A DNA stretch of 62,788 bases from Micromonospora sp. MH99 (GTDB lineage: Bacteria > Actinomycetota > Actinomycetes > Mycobacteriales > Micromonosporaceae): positions 1 through 62,788 of the forward strand of contig NZ_MUZA01000033.1 of the NCBI RefSeq assembly GCF_021442385.1. The letters are read 5' to 3'. Position numbers and translations under genes: made by a program. Below the pieces are notes generated by a model that searched no databases, was not told where the DNA came from, and worked only from the letters and a program-made list of their open reading frames with translations. This document shows, piece by piece, positions 36,196 to 45,025 of the stretch (position 1 is the stretch's first letter; each line of letters begins with the position of its first letter).

Positions 36196-36604
36196 GACAC
36201 GACCGGCCCGACGCGCCACGAACGCCGGTCCGGGCCGGCTGCTGATCGCGGTCTACCTGCTCTTCGCCATCGCCGCGACCAGCCGGGCAGGTCTGCAGAT
36301 CGCCACCAAGTTCGACGAGGCGCCGGTGGCGTACCTGCTCTCCGCCCTGGCCGCGCTCATCTACATCGTGGCGGCGGTGGGTCTGGCCCGTGCCGGGCAC
36401 ACCGGCCGACGGGTGGCGCTGGCCTGCTGCTCGGTGGAGTTGGTCGGGGTCGTCGCTGTCGGCATCCTCAGCGTTGTCGACAAGGACCTGTTCCCCGACG
36501 AGACGGTGTGGTCGCAGTTCGGCAGCGGGTACGGCTACATCCCGCTGGTGCTGCCGGTGCTCGGCCTGTTCTGGCTCTGGCGCACCCGCCGCGACCCGGC
36601 CTGA
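36188..36604 (+). CDS. Small integral membrane protein
   Basis: A 138-residue protein of unknown function with about four transmembrane helices (RLLIAVYLLFAIAATSRAGL, then YLLSALAALIYIVAAVGLAR, then CCSVELVGVVAVGILSVV and a last one near the C-terminus IPLVLPVLGLFWLWR). Start GTG at 36188, within the end of the preceding gene, a sign of translational coupling. It converges on the FabG-type gene. Confidence 0.75.
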   Translation: MVETRPARRATNAGPGRLLIAVYLLFAIAATSRAGLQIATKFDEAPVAYLLSALAALIYIVAAVGLARAGHTGRRVALACCSVELVGVVAVGILSVVDKDLFPDETVWSQFGSGYGYIPLVLPVLGLFWLWRTRRDPA

Positions 36605-36633
36605 CCGGCCGGGCCGCGTGACGAGGGCGCGCG

Positions 36634-37392
36634 TCAGGCCCGTGGGCCGCCGGCGACGTAGATGACCTGCCCGGAGACGAAGCCCGCCCCCTCACTGGCC
36701 AGGAACGAGATGGTGTGCGCGACGTCCTCCGGGCGACCCGGGCGACGGACCGGGATCTCGGCGGCGGCGTGCTTCTGGAGGTCGTCGAAGTCGACCTTCA
36801 TCCGGGCGGCGGTGGCGGCGGTCATGTCGGTGACGATGAAGCCCGGCGCGACCGCGTTGACCGTCACCCCGAACGGCCCCAGCTCGATGGCGAGCGTCTT
36901 GGTGAAGCCCTGGAGGCCCGCCTTGGCCGCGGCGTAGTTCGCCTGCCCCCGGTTGCCCAGGGCGGACGTGCTGGACAGGTTGACGATCCGCCCCCACTTA
37001 CGGTCCACCATGTGCTTCTGCGCGGCCTGGCTGAACAGGAACGCGCCGCGCAGGTGCACACCCATGACCGTGTCCCAGTCGGCGTTGGTCATCTTGAACA
37101 GCAGGTTGTCGCGGAGCACACCCGCGTTGTTGACCAGCACCGTGGGGGCGCCCAGCTCGGCGGCGACCCGCTCGACGGCCGCCTCGACCTGCTCCCGGTC
37201 GGACACGTCGGCGCCCACGCCGAGCGCACGGCCGCCCGCGCCGACGATGGCGTCCACCGTCTCCTTGGTGGCGGCCTCCTCGATGTCGACCACGGCGACG
37301 GCCATCCCGTCGGCGGCCAACCGCCGGGCGGTGGCCGCGCCGATACCGCGCGCGGCTCCGGTGACGATGGCGACGCGGGGCTCCTCCGACAT
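36634..37392 (-). CDS. FabG-type short-chain dehydrogenase/reductase
   Basis: A 252-residue classical SDR. TGAARGIGAATARRLA binds the cofactor, NNAGV follows, and the catalytic tetrad is in LSSTSALGNRGQANYAAAKAG (Ser, and Tyr with Lys four residues on); VAPGFIVTDMT is next. The 3-oxoacyl-ACP or acyl-CoA reductase class is likely, but no fatty-acid genes are next to it, so the substrate is uncertain. Start ATG at 37392 with a strong GGGAGGT site 5 nt upstream. Confidence 0.9.
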   Translation of the reverse strand: MSEEPRVAIVTGAARGIGAATARRLAADGMAVAVVDIEEAATKETVDAIVGAGGRALGVGADVSDREQVEAAVERVAAELGAPTVLVNNAGVLRDNLLFKMTNADWDTVMGVHLRGAFLFSQAAQKHMVDRKWGRIVNLSSTSALGNRGQANYAAAKAGLQGFTKTLAIELGPFGVTVNAVAPGFIVTDMTAATAARMKVDFDDLQKHAAAEIPVRRPGRPEDVAHTISFLASEGAGFVSGQVIYVAGGPRA

Positions 37393-37435
37393 GATTACCT
37401 CCCGGTAACGTGGGGTCGATCGGAGGAGCTTAACG

Positions 37436-39088
37436 TCAGAACCCCCGACCCCGGCATAGGCGAATCCACCGGTATCCGTACCCGGAGACCTTCACCGCGC
37501 CGAGCTTGCCCAGCTCGCCGTAGCCACGGTCGGCGAGCACGTCGATCGGCAGGTCGGCCTCCGGTTCGAGGCTGCTCAGGTCCACCTCGACGTCATCGGT
37601 GCCCAGGTTGTGCACGAAGACCATCGTCCCGGTCGGCCCGTCCGCCCGGTGCGCCAGCACCCCGGCCGGCATCGCCACGTCGATGTGGGTGGTCGAGCCG
37701 GAGCCGATCTCGGGGGCCTCCCGCAGGGTCCGGATCATGCGCTCGAACCAGGCCAGCAGCGACTTCGGGTCGTTGCGCTGGGCAGTGACGTTGACGTTCT
37801 GGTAGCCGAACTCACCCTTGTCGAGCACCGGGCGGATCAGCTTCTCCGGGTCGGCGGTGGAGAAGCCGGCGTTCGGCTGGTACGACCACTGCATCGGGGT
37901 ACGGATGGCCTCCCGACCGGGCAGCGACAGGTCCTCGCCCATCCCGATCTCCTCGCCGTAGCGCAGCACCGGCGTGCCGCGCATCGAGAACTGCAGGGCG
38001 TACGCCAGCTCGATGCGCCGCCGGTCGTTGCCGAGCATCGGGGCGAGCCGGCGACGGATGCCCCGGTCGTAGATGCGCATGTTCTCGTCCGGGCCGAACT
38101 GCTCGTACACCTGGTTGCGTTGTTCGGTGGTCAACCGGGACAGGTCGATCTCGTCGTGGTTGCGCAGGAAGGTCGCCCACTGCCCACCGACGGGCAGCTT
38201 CGGGGTGTCGCGCAACGCCTCGATCAGCGACTCCGGGTCCTGCCTTGCCAGGGCGAGCATGAGCCGGCCGTTGAGCATGAAGTCGAAGAGCATGTGGATG
38301 CGGTTGCCCGAGCCACTGGTGTCGCCGAAGAACGTCGGCAGTTGGTCCGGCTCGACGTTCGCCTCGGCCAGCAGGACGGCGTCGCCGCGCCGCCACTGGA
38401 CGTGCTGGCGCATCTCGGTGAGGAACTCGAAGTCCTTCGGCGAGTTCGGGTTGCCCGGCTCGGTCAGCTCGATGATGAATGGCACGGCGTCCATCCGGAA
38501 ACCGGAGACCCCGAGCTGGAGCCAGAACGACATGATCTTCTTGACCTCGGCCCGGACCTGCGGGTTGGCGAAGTTGAGGTCCGGCTGGAACTTGTAGAAC
38601 CGGTGGTAGAACCAGGCCTTGGCCGTCCGGTCGTAGCTCCAGGTCTCCTTCTGCTCACCGGGGAAGACCATGCCCTGGTTCCGGTCGTCCGGCTCGGTGT
38701 CGGACCAGACGAACCAGTCGCGGTACGGCGAGTCCGGCGACGAGCGGGCGGACTGGAACCACGGGTGCTCGTCGGACGTGTGGTTGACCACCAGGTCGAT
38801 GATCACGCGGATGCCCCGGTTCTGCGCCTGGTGCAGCAGCTCGGCGAAGTCACCGAGGGTGCCGAAGCGCGGGTCCACGTTGTAGAAGTCGGTGACGTCG
38901 TAACCGTCGTCGCGGTTGGGTGACGGGTGGATCGGGTGCAGCCACAGGCAGGTCACGCCCAGCCGGGCCAGATAGTCCAACCTTCCGATCAGCCCACGGA
39001 TGTCACCGACCCCGTCACCGTCGGAGTCGGCGTACGTGTCGATGTCGAGGCAGTAGACGACGGCTTCGGAATACCAACGGTCACCCAT
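37436..39088 (-). CDS. TreS-like GH13 enzyme (trehalose synthase/alpha-amylase family)
   Basis: A 550-residue glycoside hydrolase family 13 protein. Region I is DLVVNHTSDEHPWF, region II GFRMDAVPF (nucleophile Asp), region III LLAEANV (acid/base Glu), and region IV FLRNHDEIDL. The ATFLRNHDEIDLSRLT block and the DGDGVGDIRGLIGRLDYLAR start resemble trehalose synthase TreS, which interconverts maltose and trehalose. A related sucrose or maltose hydrolase cannot be excluded. Start ATG at 39088; the ribosome site is poor. It is divergent from the DUF1349 gene. Confidence 0.85.
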   Translation of the reverse strand: MGDRWYSEAVVYCLDIDTYADSDGDGVGDIRGLIGRLDYLARLGVTCLWLHPIHPSPNRDDGYDVTDFYNVDPRFGTLGDFAELLHQAQNRGIRVIIDLVVNHTSDEHPWFQSARSSPDSPYRDWFVWSDTEPDDRNQGMVFPGEQKETWSYDRTAKAWFYHRFYKFQPDLNFANPQVRAEVKKIMSFWLQLGVSGFRMDAVPFIIELTEPGNPNSPKDFEFLTEMRQHVQWRRGDAVLLAEANVEPDQLPTFFGDTSGSGNRIHMLFDFMLNGRLMLALARQDPESLIEALRDTPKLPVGGQWATFLRNHDEIDLSRLTTEQRNQVYEQFGPDENMRIYDRGIRRRLAPMLGNDRRRIELAYALQFSMRGTPVLRYGEEIGMGEDLSLPGREAIRTPMQWSYQPNAGFSTADPEKLIRPVLDKGEFGYQNVNVTAQRNDPKSLLAWFERMIRTLREAPEIGSGSTTHIDVAMPAGVLAHRADGPTGTMVFVHNLGTDDVEVDLSSLEPEADLPIDVLADRGYGELGKLGAVKVSGYGYRWIRLCRGRGF

Positions 39089-39166
39089 GCCGGAGGAACA
39101 TCTCCGGTCGATCACCGCGGCAAACCCGGGCGTCGGGGCCGGGCGGGGTTGGTTACCGTGCCGGTT

Positions 39167-39781
39167 ATGGAGATCGACCTCGTACCGCCGAGCGAACCGC
39201 TGGACTGGGCCCGGGGCGTCTGGCTGCACCCGCCGGTCCGCGCCGAGGAAGGCCCGGCCGGCGAGCTGGTCGTCGAGGCCGGTGCGGAGACGGACTTCTG
39301 GCGGCGGACCAGCTACGGCTTCGTCCACGACAACGGGCCCGCCCTGCTGGCGCCGCTGCCGGTCGGCGCCGCCATGGAGGTGAGCTTCGTCCTCGACTTC
39401 TCGGCGCAGTTCGACCAGGCCGGCGTGCTGGTCCGCGTCGACGAGGGGACGTGGGTCAAGGCGGGCGTCGAGGTCAGCGACGGCGAGTCCCAGCTCGGCG
39501 CGGTGGTGACCAGGGAGTTCTCCGACTGGTCGGTGTCCCCGGTCCCCGGCTGGGCCGGCCAGGAGGTGACCGTGCGGGTCAGCCGGGCCGGCGACGCGCT
39601 GACCGTACGGGCCCGGGTCGCCGATGCGGCCTGGCGACTGGTCCGCCTCGCTCCGCTGGACCCGGCGGCCGAGGCCATGGCCGGCCCGTTCTGCTGCGCG
39701 CCGACGCGCGCCGGTCTCACCGTGGTGTTCACCGGCTGGCGGCAGGGCCCGGCCGACACCGCGCTGCACCCGGAGGGCTGA
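39167..39781 (+). CDS. DUF1349 protein
   Basis: A 204-residue protein of the DUF1349 (concanavalin-like beta-sandwich) family: FWRRTSYGFVHDNGPALL near residues 44-61, FDQAGVLVRVDEGTWVKAGV (here the conserved core), and DWSVSPVPG. It is probably a carbohydrate-associated jelly-roll protein, and cytosolic because no signal peptide is seen. Start ATG at 39167. Confidence 0.82.
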   Translation: MEIDLVPPSEPLDWARGVWLHPPVRAEEGPAGELVVEAGAETDFWRRTSYGFVHDNGPALLAPLPVGAAMEVSFVLDFSAQFDQAGVLVRVDEGTWVKAGVEVSDGESQLGAVVTREFSDWSVSPVPGWAGQEVTVRVSRAGDALTVRARVADAAWRLVRLAPLDPAAEAMAGPFCCAPTRAGLTVVFTGWRQGPADTALHPEG

Positions 39782-39876
39782 CCCGGCCGGCGTGGCAGGG
39801 CTCACGCGCAGGTGTGTGCCGCCGGTCGCTGGGTAAGACCTTCCGATCCCCGGTAGCCGGATCGGAAGGACGACCA

Positions 39877-40548
39877 ATGGCGTACGCCCAGACTGGTGAC
39901 CCGTCCGAGTTCACCGGCCTGACCGGGTGGGTGGCCTCGGTGATCGACGCGACGGGCCCGGTCGGCGTGGCGCTGCTTGTCGCGTTGGAGAGCATCATTC
40001 CGCCGATCCCCAGTGAGATCGTGCTGGCGTTGGCCGGGTTCCTGGCCCACGAGGGCAAGTTCAACGTCGTCCTCGTGGTGGCGGCCGCGACGGTCGGCTC
40101 GCTCGTCGGCGCGCTGGTGCTCTACTGGCTCGGCGCGGCGCTCGGCGAGGAGCGGCTCAAGCGCTGGCTGGACCGCATCCCGTTGGTGGACCGCGACGAC
40201 CTGGAGAAGGCCGACCGCTGGTTCGAGCGGCACGGTCGGTGGGCGGTGCTGATCGGCCGGGTCGTGCCGGTGGTCCGCAGCCTGGTCTCCGTTCCGGCCG
40301 GGGCCAACCGGATGCCGCTCGGTGAGTTCGTCCTGCTCACCACGATCGGCAGCGGCGTGTGGAACGCCCTCATCGTGGGCGCTGGTTACGCGCTGGGCAG
40401 CCGCTGGCAGGACGTCGCGCGCTACAGCGACTGGTTCAACTACGCCATCGGCGTGGTCTTCGTCGTGATGGTGGTCAGTTGGGTGATCCGCAAGGTCCGC
40501 CGTCGGCGCGAGCGCGACGACCGGCGGTCGGTGACCGCCGGTCGCTGA
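39877..40548 (+). CDS. DedA-family membrane protein
   Basis: A 223-residue DedA/SNARE-associated protein, a family linked to undecaprenyl-phosphate or other phospholipid flipping and to membrane energy balance. The motif LESIIPPIPSEIVLALAGFLA (E, then PP.PSE) is near residues 36-56, and the GRVVPVVRSLVSVPAGANRM stretch is the F/G-RxxP-xxR-xxxxxxAG signature. About five helices are visible. Start ATG at 39877 with GGAAGGA upstream. Confidence 0.92.
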   Translation: MAYAQTGDPSEFTGLTGWVASVIDATGPVGVALLVALESIIPPIPSEIVLALAGFLAHEGKFNVVLVVAAATVGSLVGALVLYWLGAALGEERLKRWLDRIPLVDRDDLEKADRWFERHGRWAVLIGRVVPVVRSLVSVPAGANRMPLGEFVLLTTIGSGVWNALIVGAGYALGSRWQDVARYSDWFNYAIGVVFVVMVVSWVIRKVRRRRERDDRRSVTAGR

Positions 40549-40560
40549 TCCGCGTCCCGC

Positions 40561-42126
40561 TCAGTTGAACTGCGCGCTGATCGACGTGAACTCCCACGTG
40601 TTCTGGGCGATGCCGGAGCAGTTGGAGACGACTCCCCCGCCCGGGCACGGCCGGTCCCGGTTGACCGACCAGAACGTGAACCGGCTCAGCCCGCGCGCCT
40701 TCGCCCAGTCCCGGATCTGGGTCCAGGTGGCTGGCGAGGTCAGCTCCTGCTGGTCGGAGAGCCCGTTCATCCCGGAGATGCCCATGTGGGCGTAGGCCGT
40801 CGCGTCGGACCAGCCGAAGGCGGTCTTCAGCGTGTTCTTCAGCCCTTCGGCGGCGTTGACAGTGCTCTGGTACATGTTGGCGCCGCCACCGAAGTCGAAC
40901 GGCATGATGGTGAAGGTGTCGATGTTGGCGCCCAGCGCGGCGGCCTGGTTGATCAGCCGGGTGCCGTAGTACGACGGGCCGGTGGTCGACGTGCCGAACG
41001 TGACGATCGTCTTCAGGCCAGGGTTGTTCTGCTTGACGATCTTCAGCGCGCCGAGGATTCGGTCCTGTACGACCTCGTTCTCGAACTCGTCGCTGTTCTC
41101 GATGTCGATGTCGATCGCCTTGAGCCCGAACGCGTTGATCACCTGCTGGTACGCGCCGGCCAGGGCGCTGGCCGAGGAGCAGTTCGGGCCGAGCTTGTTG
41201 CCGCTCCAGCCGCCGATGGACGGGATCACGTCGCCACCGGCCGCCCGGATGGCCGCGATGGTGCTGGCGTGCGCGCCGCCGGTGAGCGGGCCCCCACCGT
41301 CCCAGGCCGGGGTGCAGCCGCCACCGGAGAGCACGAACGCGATGGTGAACCACTTCACGCCCGTCGCCGACATGACGGTCGCCGGGGCGGGCGGGTCACC
41401 CCAGCCCGGGTAGAGGTAGGGCGCGACGGCCATCGAACCGCCGCCACCGGTGCAGCCTGTGGTGTTCGCGGCGACAGCCGCCGAGCGCGCCGACTCCCCC
41501 GCCGAGTTGTACGCGGCCACCGTGTAGCTGTGCGCCGAGCAGGCGGCCAGGCCCGAGACGGTCGTCGAGGTGCCGGTGACCGTGGCGCGCACCGTCGAGC
41601 CCTCGTACACCCGGTAGCCGGTCACCGTGCCACCCACCGCGTTCCAGGCAAGCGATACCGCCGAGGCGGTCGTGCCGGTGACCCGCAGGCCGCCGGGCGT
41701 GCCGGGGGCGCCCGGTGGCGTGGTGGGACCGCCGGAGCAGGACGCGCCGTTGACCGTGCAGTTGGTGGGGTCACCGGTGCCTGCCACGATGAAGCCGAAC
41801 GAGGTGCTCGCACCTGCCGACAGGGCACCGTTCCAGGACAGGTTGCGGGCTGTCACGTGCTGACCGGAGCTGCTCACCTGGGCATCCCAGGCGGACCCGA
41901 CGGTGCTGCCGGCGGGTAGGTCGAACTGCACGTCCCAGGAGGTGATCGCCGTGGACGTGTTGTTGGTGACCGTGAACTTCGCCTCGTACCCGCTGCTCCA
42001 GGTGCTGGTGCGGGCGAAGGCTGCGGTGGCGGCCGACGCGGCCGGGGGTGCCACGACGGTGGCCGCCACCAGTGCGGCGGCCAGCGCGACGGCGAACGTC
42101 GCCGCGCGGGGGGATCGGAGTTTCAC
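40561..42126 (-). CDS. Secreted GH18 chitinase with CBM2 and fibronectin III domains
   Basis: A 521-residue exoenzyme: signal peptide (1-31), CBM2 (33-131, WSSGYEAKFTVTNNTSTAIT), a fibronectin III domain (about 141-223, AVSLAWNAVGGTVTGYRVYE), and a GH18 barrel (about 230-521). The catalytic motif reads LKAIDIDIENSDEF: the Asp-x-Asp-x-Glu core is intact but the usual first Asp of DGxDxDxE is Lys. It hydrolyses chitin outside the cell. It lies 153 nt downstream of the other chitinase on the same strand, and a terminator separates them. Confidence 0.92.
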   Translation of the reverse strand: MKLRSPRAATFAVALAAALVAATVVAPPAASAATAAFARTSTWSSGYEAKFTVTNNTSTAITSWDVQFDLPAGSTVGSAWDAQVSSSGQHVTARNLSWNGALSAGASTSFGFIVAGTGDPTNCTVNGASCSGGPTTPPGAPGTPGGLRVTGTTASAVSLAWNAVGGTVTGYRVYEGSTVRATVTGTSTTVSGLAACSAHSYTVAAYNSAGESARSAAVAANTTGCTGGGGSMAVAPYLYPGWGDPPAPATVMSATGVKWFTIAFVLSGGGCTPAWDGGGPLTGGAHASTIAAIRAAGGDVIPSIGGWSGNKLGPNCSSASALAGAYQQVINAFGLKAIDIDIENSDEFENEVVQDRILGALKIVKQNNPGLKTIVTFGTSTTGPSYYGTRLINQAAALGANIDTFTIMPFDFGGGANMYQSTVNAAEGLKNTLKTAFGWSDATAYAHMGISGMNGLSDQQELTSPATWTQIRDWAKARGLSRFTFWSVNRDRPCPGGGVVSNCSGIAQNTWEFTSISAQFN

Positions 42127-42246
42127 GGTGGCCTCCAGGGACCGGTGTGGTGGGGGGATGTCGCCCGTCGTCGAGCGGGACTCGGTCGTGCGGGCGGTGG
42201 TGCCGTTGCCCTGCGCGGCCGAGTGGTCTGCCGGCCGCGCAGGTGG

Positions 42247-42274
42247 TGCGCCGACGCCGGTACGGGCGTCGGCG
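42247..42274 (-). terminator. Hairpin after the second GH18 gene
   Basis: Perfect 11-bp stem GCGCCGACGCC (42247-42257) and complement (42264-42274) with a 6-nt loop, 5 nt after the stop of the upstream chitinase. Confidence 0.75.
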
Positions 42275-42279
42275 CCCGC

Positions 42280-43695
42280 TCAGGGCAGGGTGTCCAGGTG
42301 CGGGGCCACCGTGCTGGCGAAACCGTTGCCGTTGCTGACGTCCCAGTTCACCGACCAGGTCATCGCGCCCCGGATACCGGGGTAGGTGCGCGGCGGCCGG
42401 AAACTGCCGCAGTTGGTGCCCCGGGCCAGGCAGTCAAGCGCGGCGTTGACCACGCTTGGCGCGACGATGCCGCCACCGGCGGCGCCCGGTCCGGCGGGCA
42501 GGCCGAGGCCTACCTGGTCGGGGCGCAACCCGGCCTCCAGTTGGATGCAGGCAAGCGCGACTAAGAAGTTCACAGTCCCCTGGCCGTACGCGGCGTTCTG
42601 GTCGCAGCCGAGCATCGCCCCGGAGTTGTAGAACTGGGTGTTGACGACGGTGAGGATGTCCCTGATGTCGAGCGCCAGCTTGAAGTAGCCGCCGGCCGGA
42701 TTCTGCATGTCGATGGTCTGCGGCGCCATCGCGATGATCAGGTCCGGGCCGACCTTGGCCCGCAACGCGCGCAGCGCCTGCGCCATGTACGTCGGGTTGA
42801 GCCCGTTCTCCAGGTCGATGTCGATGCCGTCGAAGCCGTAGCGGGCGATCAGCGCGGCGGCCGTGTCCGCGAAGACGGTGGCCGAGGCGGCGTCGTTGAC
42901 CGTGACCCGGCCGGCCTCGCCGCCGACGGAGAGGATGACCCGTTGGCCACGGCTGTGCAGGGTACGCACGTCGGCGGTGAAGTCCGCGTCGGTGTAGCCG
43001 CCCAGCGCGGCGGAGAGCCCTGGATCGATACCGAAGGTGAGCGCGCCCGGCGTCGTGGTGGCCTCGGCGAAGGCGACGGCGACGAGGTCGTACGCGGTGG
43101 GGACGTCGCGCAGTCGCAGTTCGACTGCGGGGTTGTCGAAGTTGTGCCAGTAGCCGGTGAGCAGGTGCTTCGGCAGCCCGCCGGTGGGCGGGTCCGTCGG
43201 GGGCGGCGTGGTCGGGGGCGGCGTGGTCGGGGGCGGCGTGGTCGGGGGCGGCGTGGTCGGGGGCGGCGTGGTCGGCGGAGGCGTGGTGGGTGGGGTGCCT
43301 CCGCCGCACGGCACGCCGTTGAGCTGGCAGCCGGTCGGGGAGCCGGAGCCGCTGGCCAGGAAGCCGAAGGAGACCGAGGCGCCCGGGGCGACGGTGCCGT
43401 TCCAGGACCGGTTGGTGAAGGTCTGCCGCTGACCGGCGGCGCTGAGCGTCGCGTCCCAGTAGCTGCCCAGGGTGGTGCCGGAGGGCAGGTCGAAGACGAG
43501 GCTCCAGCCGTTGATCGTCGATCCGCCGCCGTTGGTGATCGTGTACCTGCCCTCCCAACCGGAGCCCCAGTCGGCGGTCTTGACGAAGCTGGCGGTCGCT
43601 TCGGCGGCGAAGGCGGGCAGCGCGACCCAGGCCGGGCCGAGCGTCGCGGCCAACGCGGTGACCAGGGACAGGACAAGGGATCTGGCAGGCTTCAT
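42280..43695 (-). CDS. Secreted GH18 chitinase with CBM2 and Pro-Thr linker
   Basis: A 471-residue exoenzyme: signal peptide (about 1-31), CBM2 (about 32-130, WGSGWEGRYTITNGGGSTIN), a linker of repeated TTPPP units, and a GH18 barrel (about 165-471) with a complete catalytic motif FDGIDIDLEN. Start ATG at 43695, chosen for the GGAGGG site and the signal peptide that follows. It is upstream of the CBM2-FnIII-GH18 gene; the two differ in linker and catalytic domain and probably have complementary action on chitin. Confidence 0.93.
   Translation of the reverse strand: MKPARSLVLSLVTALAATLGPAWVALPAFAAEATASFVKTADWGSGWEGRYTITNGGGSTINGWSLVFDLPSGTTLGSYWDATLSAAGQRQTFTNRSWNGTVAPGASVSFGFLASGSGSPTGCQLNGVPCGGGTPPTTPPPTTPPPTTPPPTTPPPTTPPPTTPPPTDPPTGGLPKHLLTGYWHNFDNPAVELRLRDVPTAYDLVAVAFAEATTTPGALTFGIDPGLSAALGGYTDADFTADVRTLHSRGQRVILSVGGEAGRVTVNDAASATVFADTAAALIARYGFDGIDIDLENGLNPTYMAQALRALRAKVGPDLIIAMAPQTIDMQNPAGGYFKLALDIRDILTVVNTQFYNSGAMLGCDQNAAYGQGTVNFLVALACIQLEAGLRPDQVGLGLPAGPGAAGGGIVAPSVVNAALDCLARGTNCGSFRPPRTYPGIRGAMTWSVNWDVSNGNGFASTVAPHLDTLP
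43199..43273. repeat. 15-bp tandem repeat in the chitinase linker
   Basis: Five perfect copies of GGGGGCGGCGTGGTC, followed by one degenerate copy (43274-43288). In the minus-strand gene each codes a five-residue Pro-Thr unit. Copy number could vary between strains by slippage. Confidence 0.9.
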
Positions 43696-43754
43696 GCGGC
43701 CCTCCGCGCCCGACTGGGCATCCACGTACGTCAACGTTGGCGCTAATTATTAAG

Positions 43755-43766
43755 ACAGTTAACTGT
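43755..43766. promoter_or_regulatory. Palindromic site upstream of the chitinase
   Basis: Perfect 12-bp palindrome ACAGTTAACTGT within an AT-rich patch (TAATTATTAAG), about 60-70 bp upstream of the chitinase start. It lies where a promoter or regulator site is expected. It is unlike the direct repeats reported upstream of Streptomyces chitinase genes. Confidence 0.5.
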
Positions 43767-43798
43767 TTCTGTCCAGAGGCCGACGCGAATGAGTGAGC

Positions 43799-43826
43799 CT
43801 CCCGCCGCGCGGAGACGCGGCGGGAG
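43799..43826 (-). terminator. Hairpin after the YidC-like gene
   Basis: Perfect 11-bp stem (CTCCCGCCGCG at 43799-43809, complement at 43816-43826) with a 6-nt loop, about 65 nt after the yidC-like stop. Confidence 0.7.
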
Positions 43827-43890
43827 ACCCGCGGAGGCCCGCCTCAGCGGCGGAAGGTGAACCACTTGACGTTGACGACAGCTCTGCCAG

Positions 43891-44634
43891 CTACTGAGTG
43901 GTTGCCGGAACCGCCTGGGGCCGGCGCAGCACCGCCTGTTCCAGCGCCGACCAGGCGGTGGTCGTCACCAGGTAGATCACCGCCGCGAGCGGCAGCACCA
44001 GCGCCACCAGCACTGTCGTGAACGGCAGCAGGGGCAGCAGCCGGCCGAGCGTGGCGGCGCCCGGCCCCTCGGTGGGCGTACCCGCCACCGTGCCGACAGC
44101 CGCCGACGCCCGGCGCGCCCGCCGCGACGACCACCACGCCAGCACCAGCAGCAGGCCCAGCAGGACGACGAAGAGCGGACCGGCCGCCCCGGCCAACCCG
44201 TCGCTCACGTGGTGGCCCAGCGGCACCCCGGCCAGCCGTTCGTCGAGCAGCCCCGTGCCGCCCTCGTCGGTGGCGAACAGCCGGTACAGCACCAGCAGGA
44301 ACGGCGCCTGGATCAGCAACGGCAGGCAGCCGGCGATCGGGTTGGCGCCGGCCGAGCGGTACAGCGAGAACACCTCGCGCTGGAGTGTCGCCGGGTCGTC
44401 GGCGTACCGCTGCTGGAGATCGCGCACCTGGGGGGCGAGCGCCGCGCGGCGCCGCTCCCCCCGGACCTGCGCGACGGTCAGCGGTGCGATGAGCAACCGG
44501 ACGGCGATGGTGAGCAGCACGATGGCGGCGACTGTCGCGGTGCCGCCGGCCAACGGTTCGAGCAGATCGGTGAGCCAGGACAACGCGGTGCCGGCGGCGC
44601 CGACGACGTCGTGCAGTGGTGCGAAGGCGAGCAT
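43891..44634 (-). CDS. YidC/Oxa1-family membrane insertase, second copy type
   Basis: A 247-residue insertase with about five transmembrane helices. The conserved region is AVRLLIAPLTVAQVRGERRR, followed by LAPQVRDLQQRYADDPATLQ and a further helix pair (GCLPLLIQAPFLLVLYRLF). It is shorter than the housekeeping YidC, and has the ANPIAGCLPLL block typical of the family. It is not near dnaA or rnpA, so it is probably an accessory paralogue. Start ATG at 44634. A DUF6412 gene precedes it on the same strand, a known actinobacterial pairing. Confidence 0.85.
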   Translation of the reverse strand: MLAFAPLHDVVGAAGTALSWLTDLLEPLAGGTATVAAIVLLTIAVRLLIAPLTVAQVRGERRRAALAPQVRDLQQRYADDPATLQREVFSLYRSAGANPIAGCLPLLIQAPFLLVLYRLFATDEGGTGLLDERLAGVPLGHHVSDGLAGAAGPLFVVLLGLLLVLAWWSSRRARRASAAVGTVAGTPTEGPGAATLGRLLPLLPFTTVLVALVLPLAAVIYLVTTTAWSALEQAVLRRPQAVPATTQ

Positions 44635-44731
44635 GGGAAACCCCTCGGTCCGATTCCGGAGGGTCCTTCCCGGCGGTGGCCGCCGGCACGAAGGACCGGT
44701 GACTGCGGGATCGGCCGCGCGGCGGTGGGCG

Positions 44732-45025
44732 CTACGCGGCCGAGGGGAGCCCAGGTGCGCGGGGGCGAGGTCGGCCGGCGGCGTCCGGGTCGATCTGGCG
44801 GGGAACGCGGCGACCTCGGGCGCGGGCGCGTAGCCCGGCCCAGCGTCGTGCGACGCCAGTTGCCCCCGCCGGGGCGGGCACGTGCGCGGCGAGCAGCGCG
44901 GCGAACAGGACCAGGGCGGTCAGGGCGGCCCCGGCCAGCAGGTCGGCCGGGCGGTCGGCCAGCATGGTGAGCTGGGCGAACGCGGACATCCACGCGACCC
45001 AGAGGAAACCCAGCGGCACCGGCAC
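44732..45025 (-). CDS. DUF6412-type small membrane protein
   Basis: A 97-residue protein with one or two N-terminal helices (FLWVAWMSAFAQLTMLADRP and ALTALVLFAALLAAHVP) and a basic cytoplasmic tail (RRWAGLRARARGRRVPRQID). It resembles DUF6412 proteins that sit beside accessory YidC genes; the family name is from memory, so moderate confidence. Start GTG at 45025. It is probably co-transcribed with the YidC-like gene. Confidence 0.65.
   Translation of the reverse strand: MPVPLGFLWVAWMSAFAQLTMLADRPADLLAGAALTALVLFAALLAAHVPAPAGATGVARRWAGLRARARGRRVPRQIDPDAAGRPRPRAPGLPSAA

Noticed and set aside
36634..39088. Biosynthetic cluster from FabG and TreS-like genes
   Set aside because: There is no ACP, ketosynthase or other partner; the genes have separate orientation and promoters.
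43199..43273. Array-like short repeats (15-bp units) as a CRISPR candidate
   Set aside because: Units are contiguous without spacers and code the Pro-Thr linker of a chitinase.
43844..43890. Short reading NVKWFTFRR before the terminator near the YidC-like gene as a gene end
   Set aside because: The sequence looks like the C-terminus of a secreted glycan-binding protein, but no coding frame leads to it; it is too short to call.
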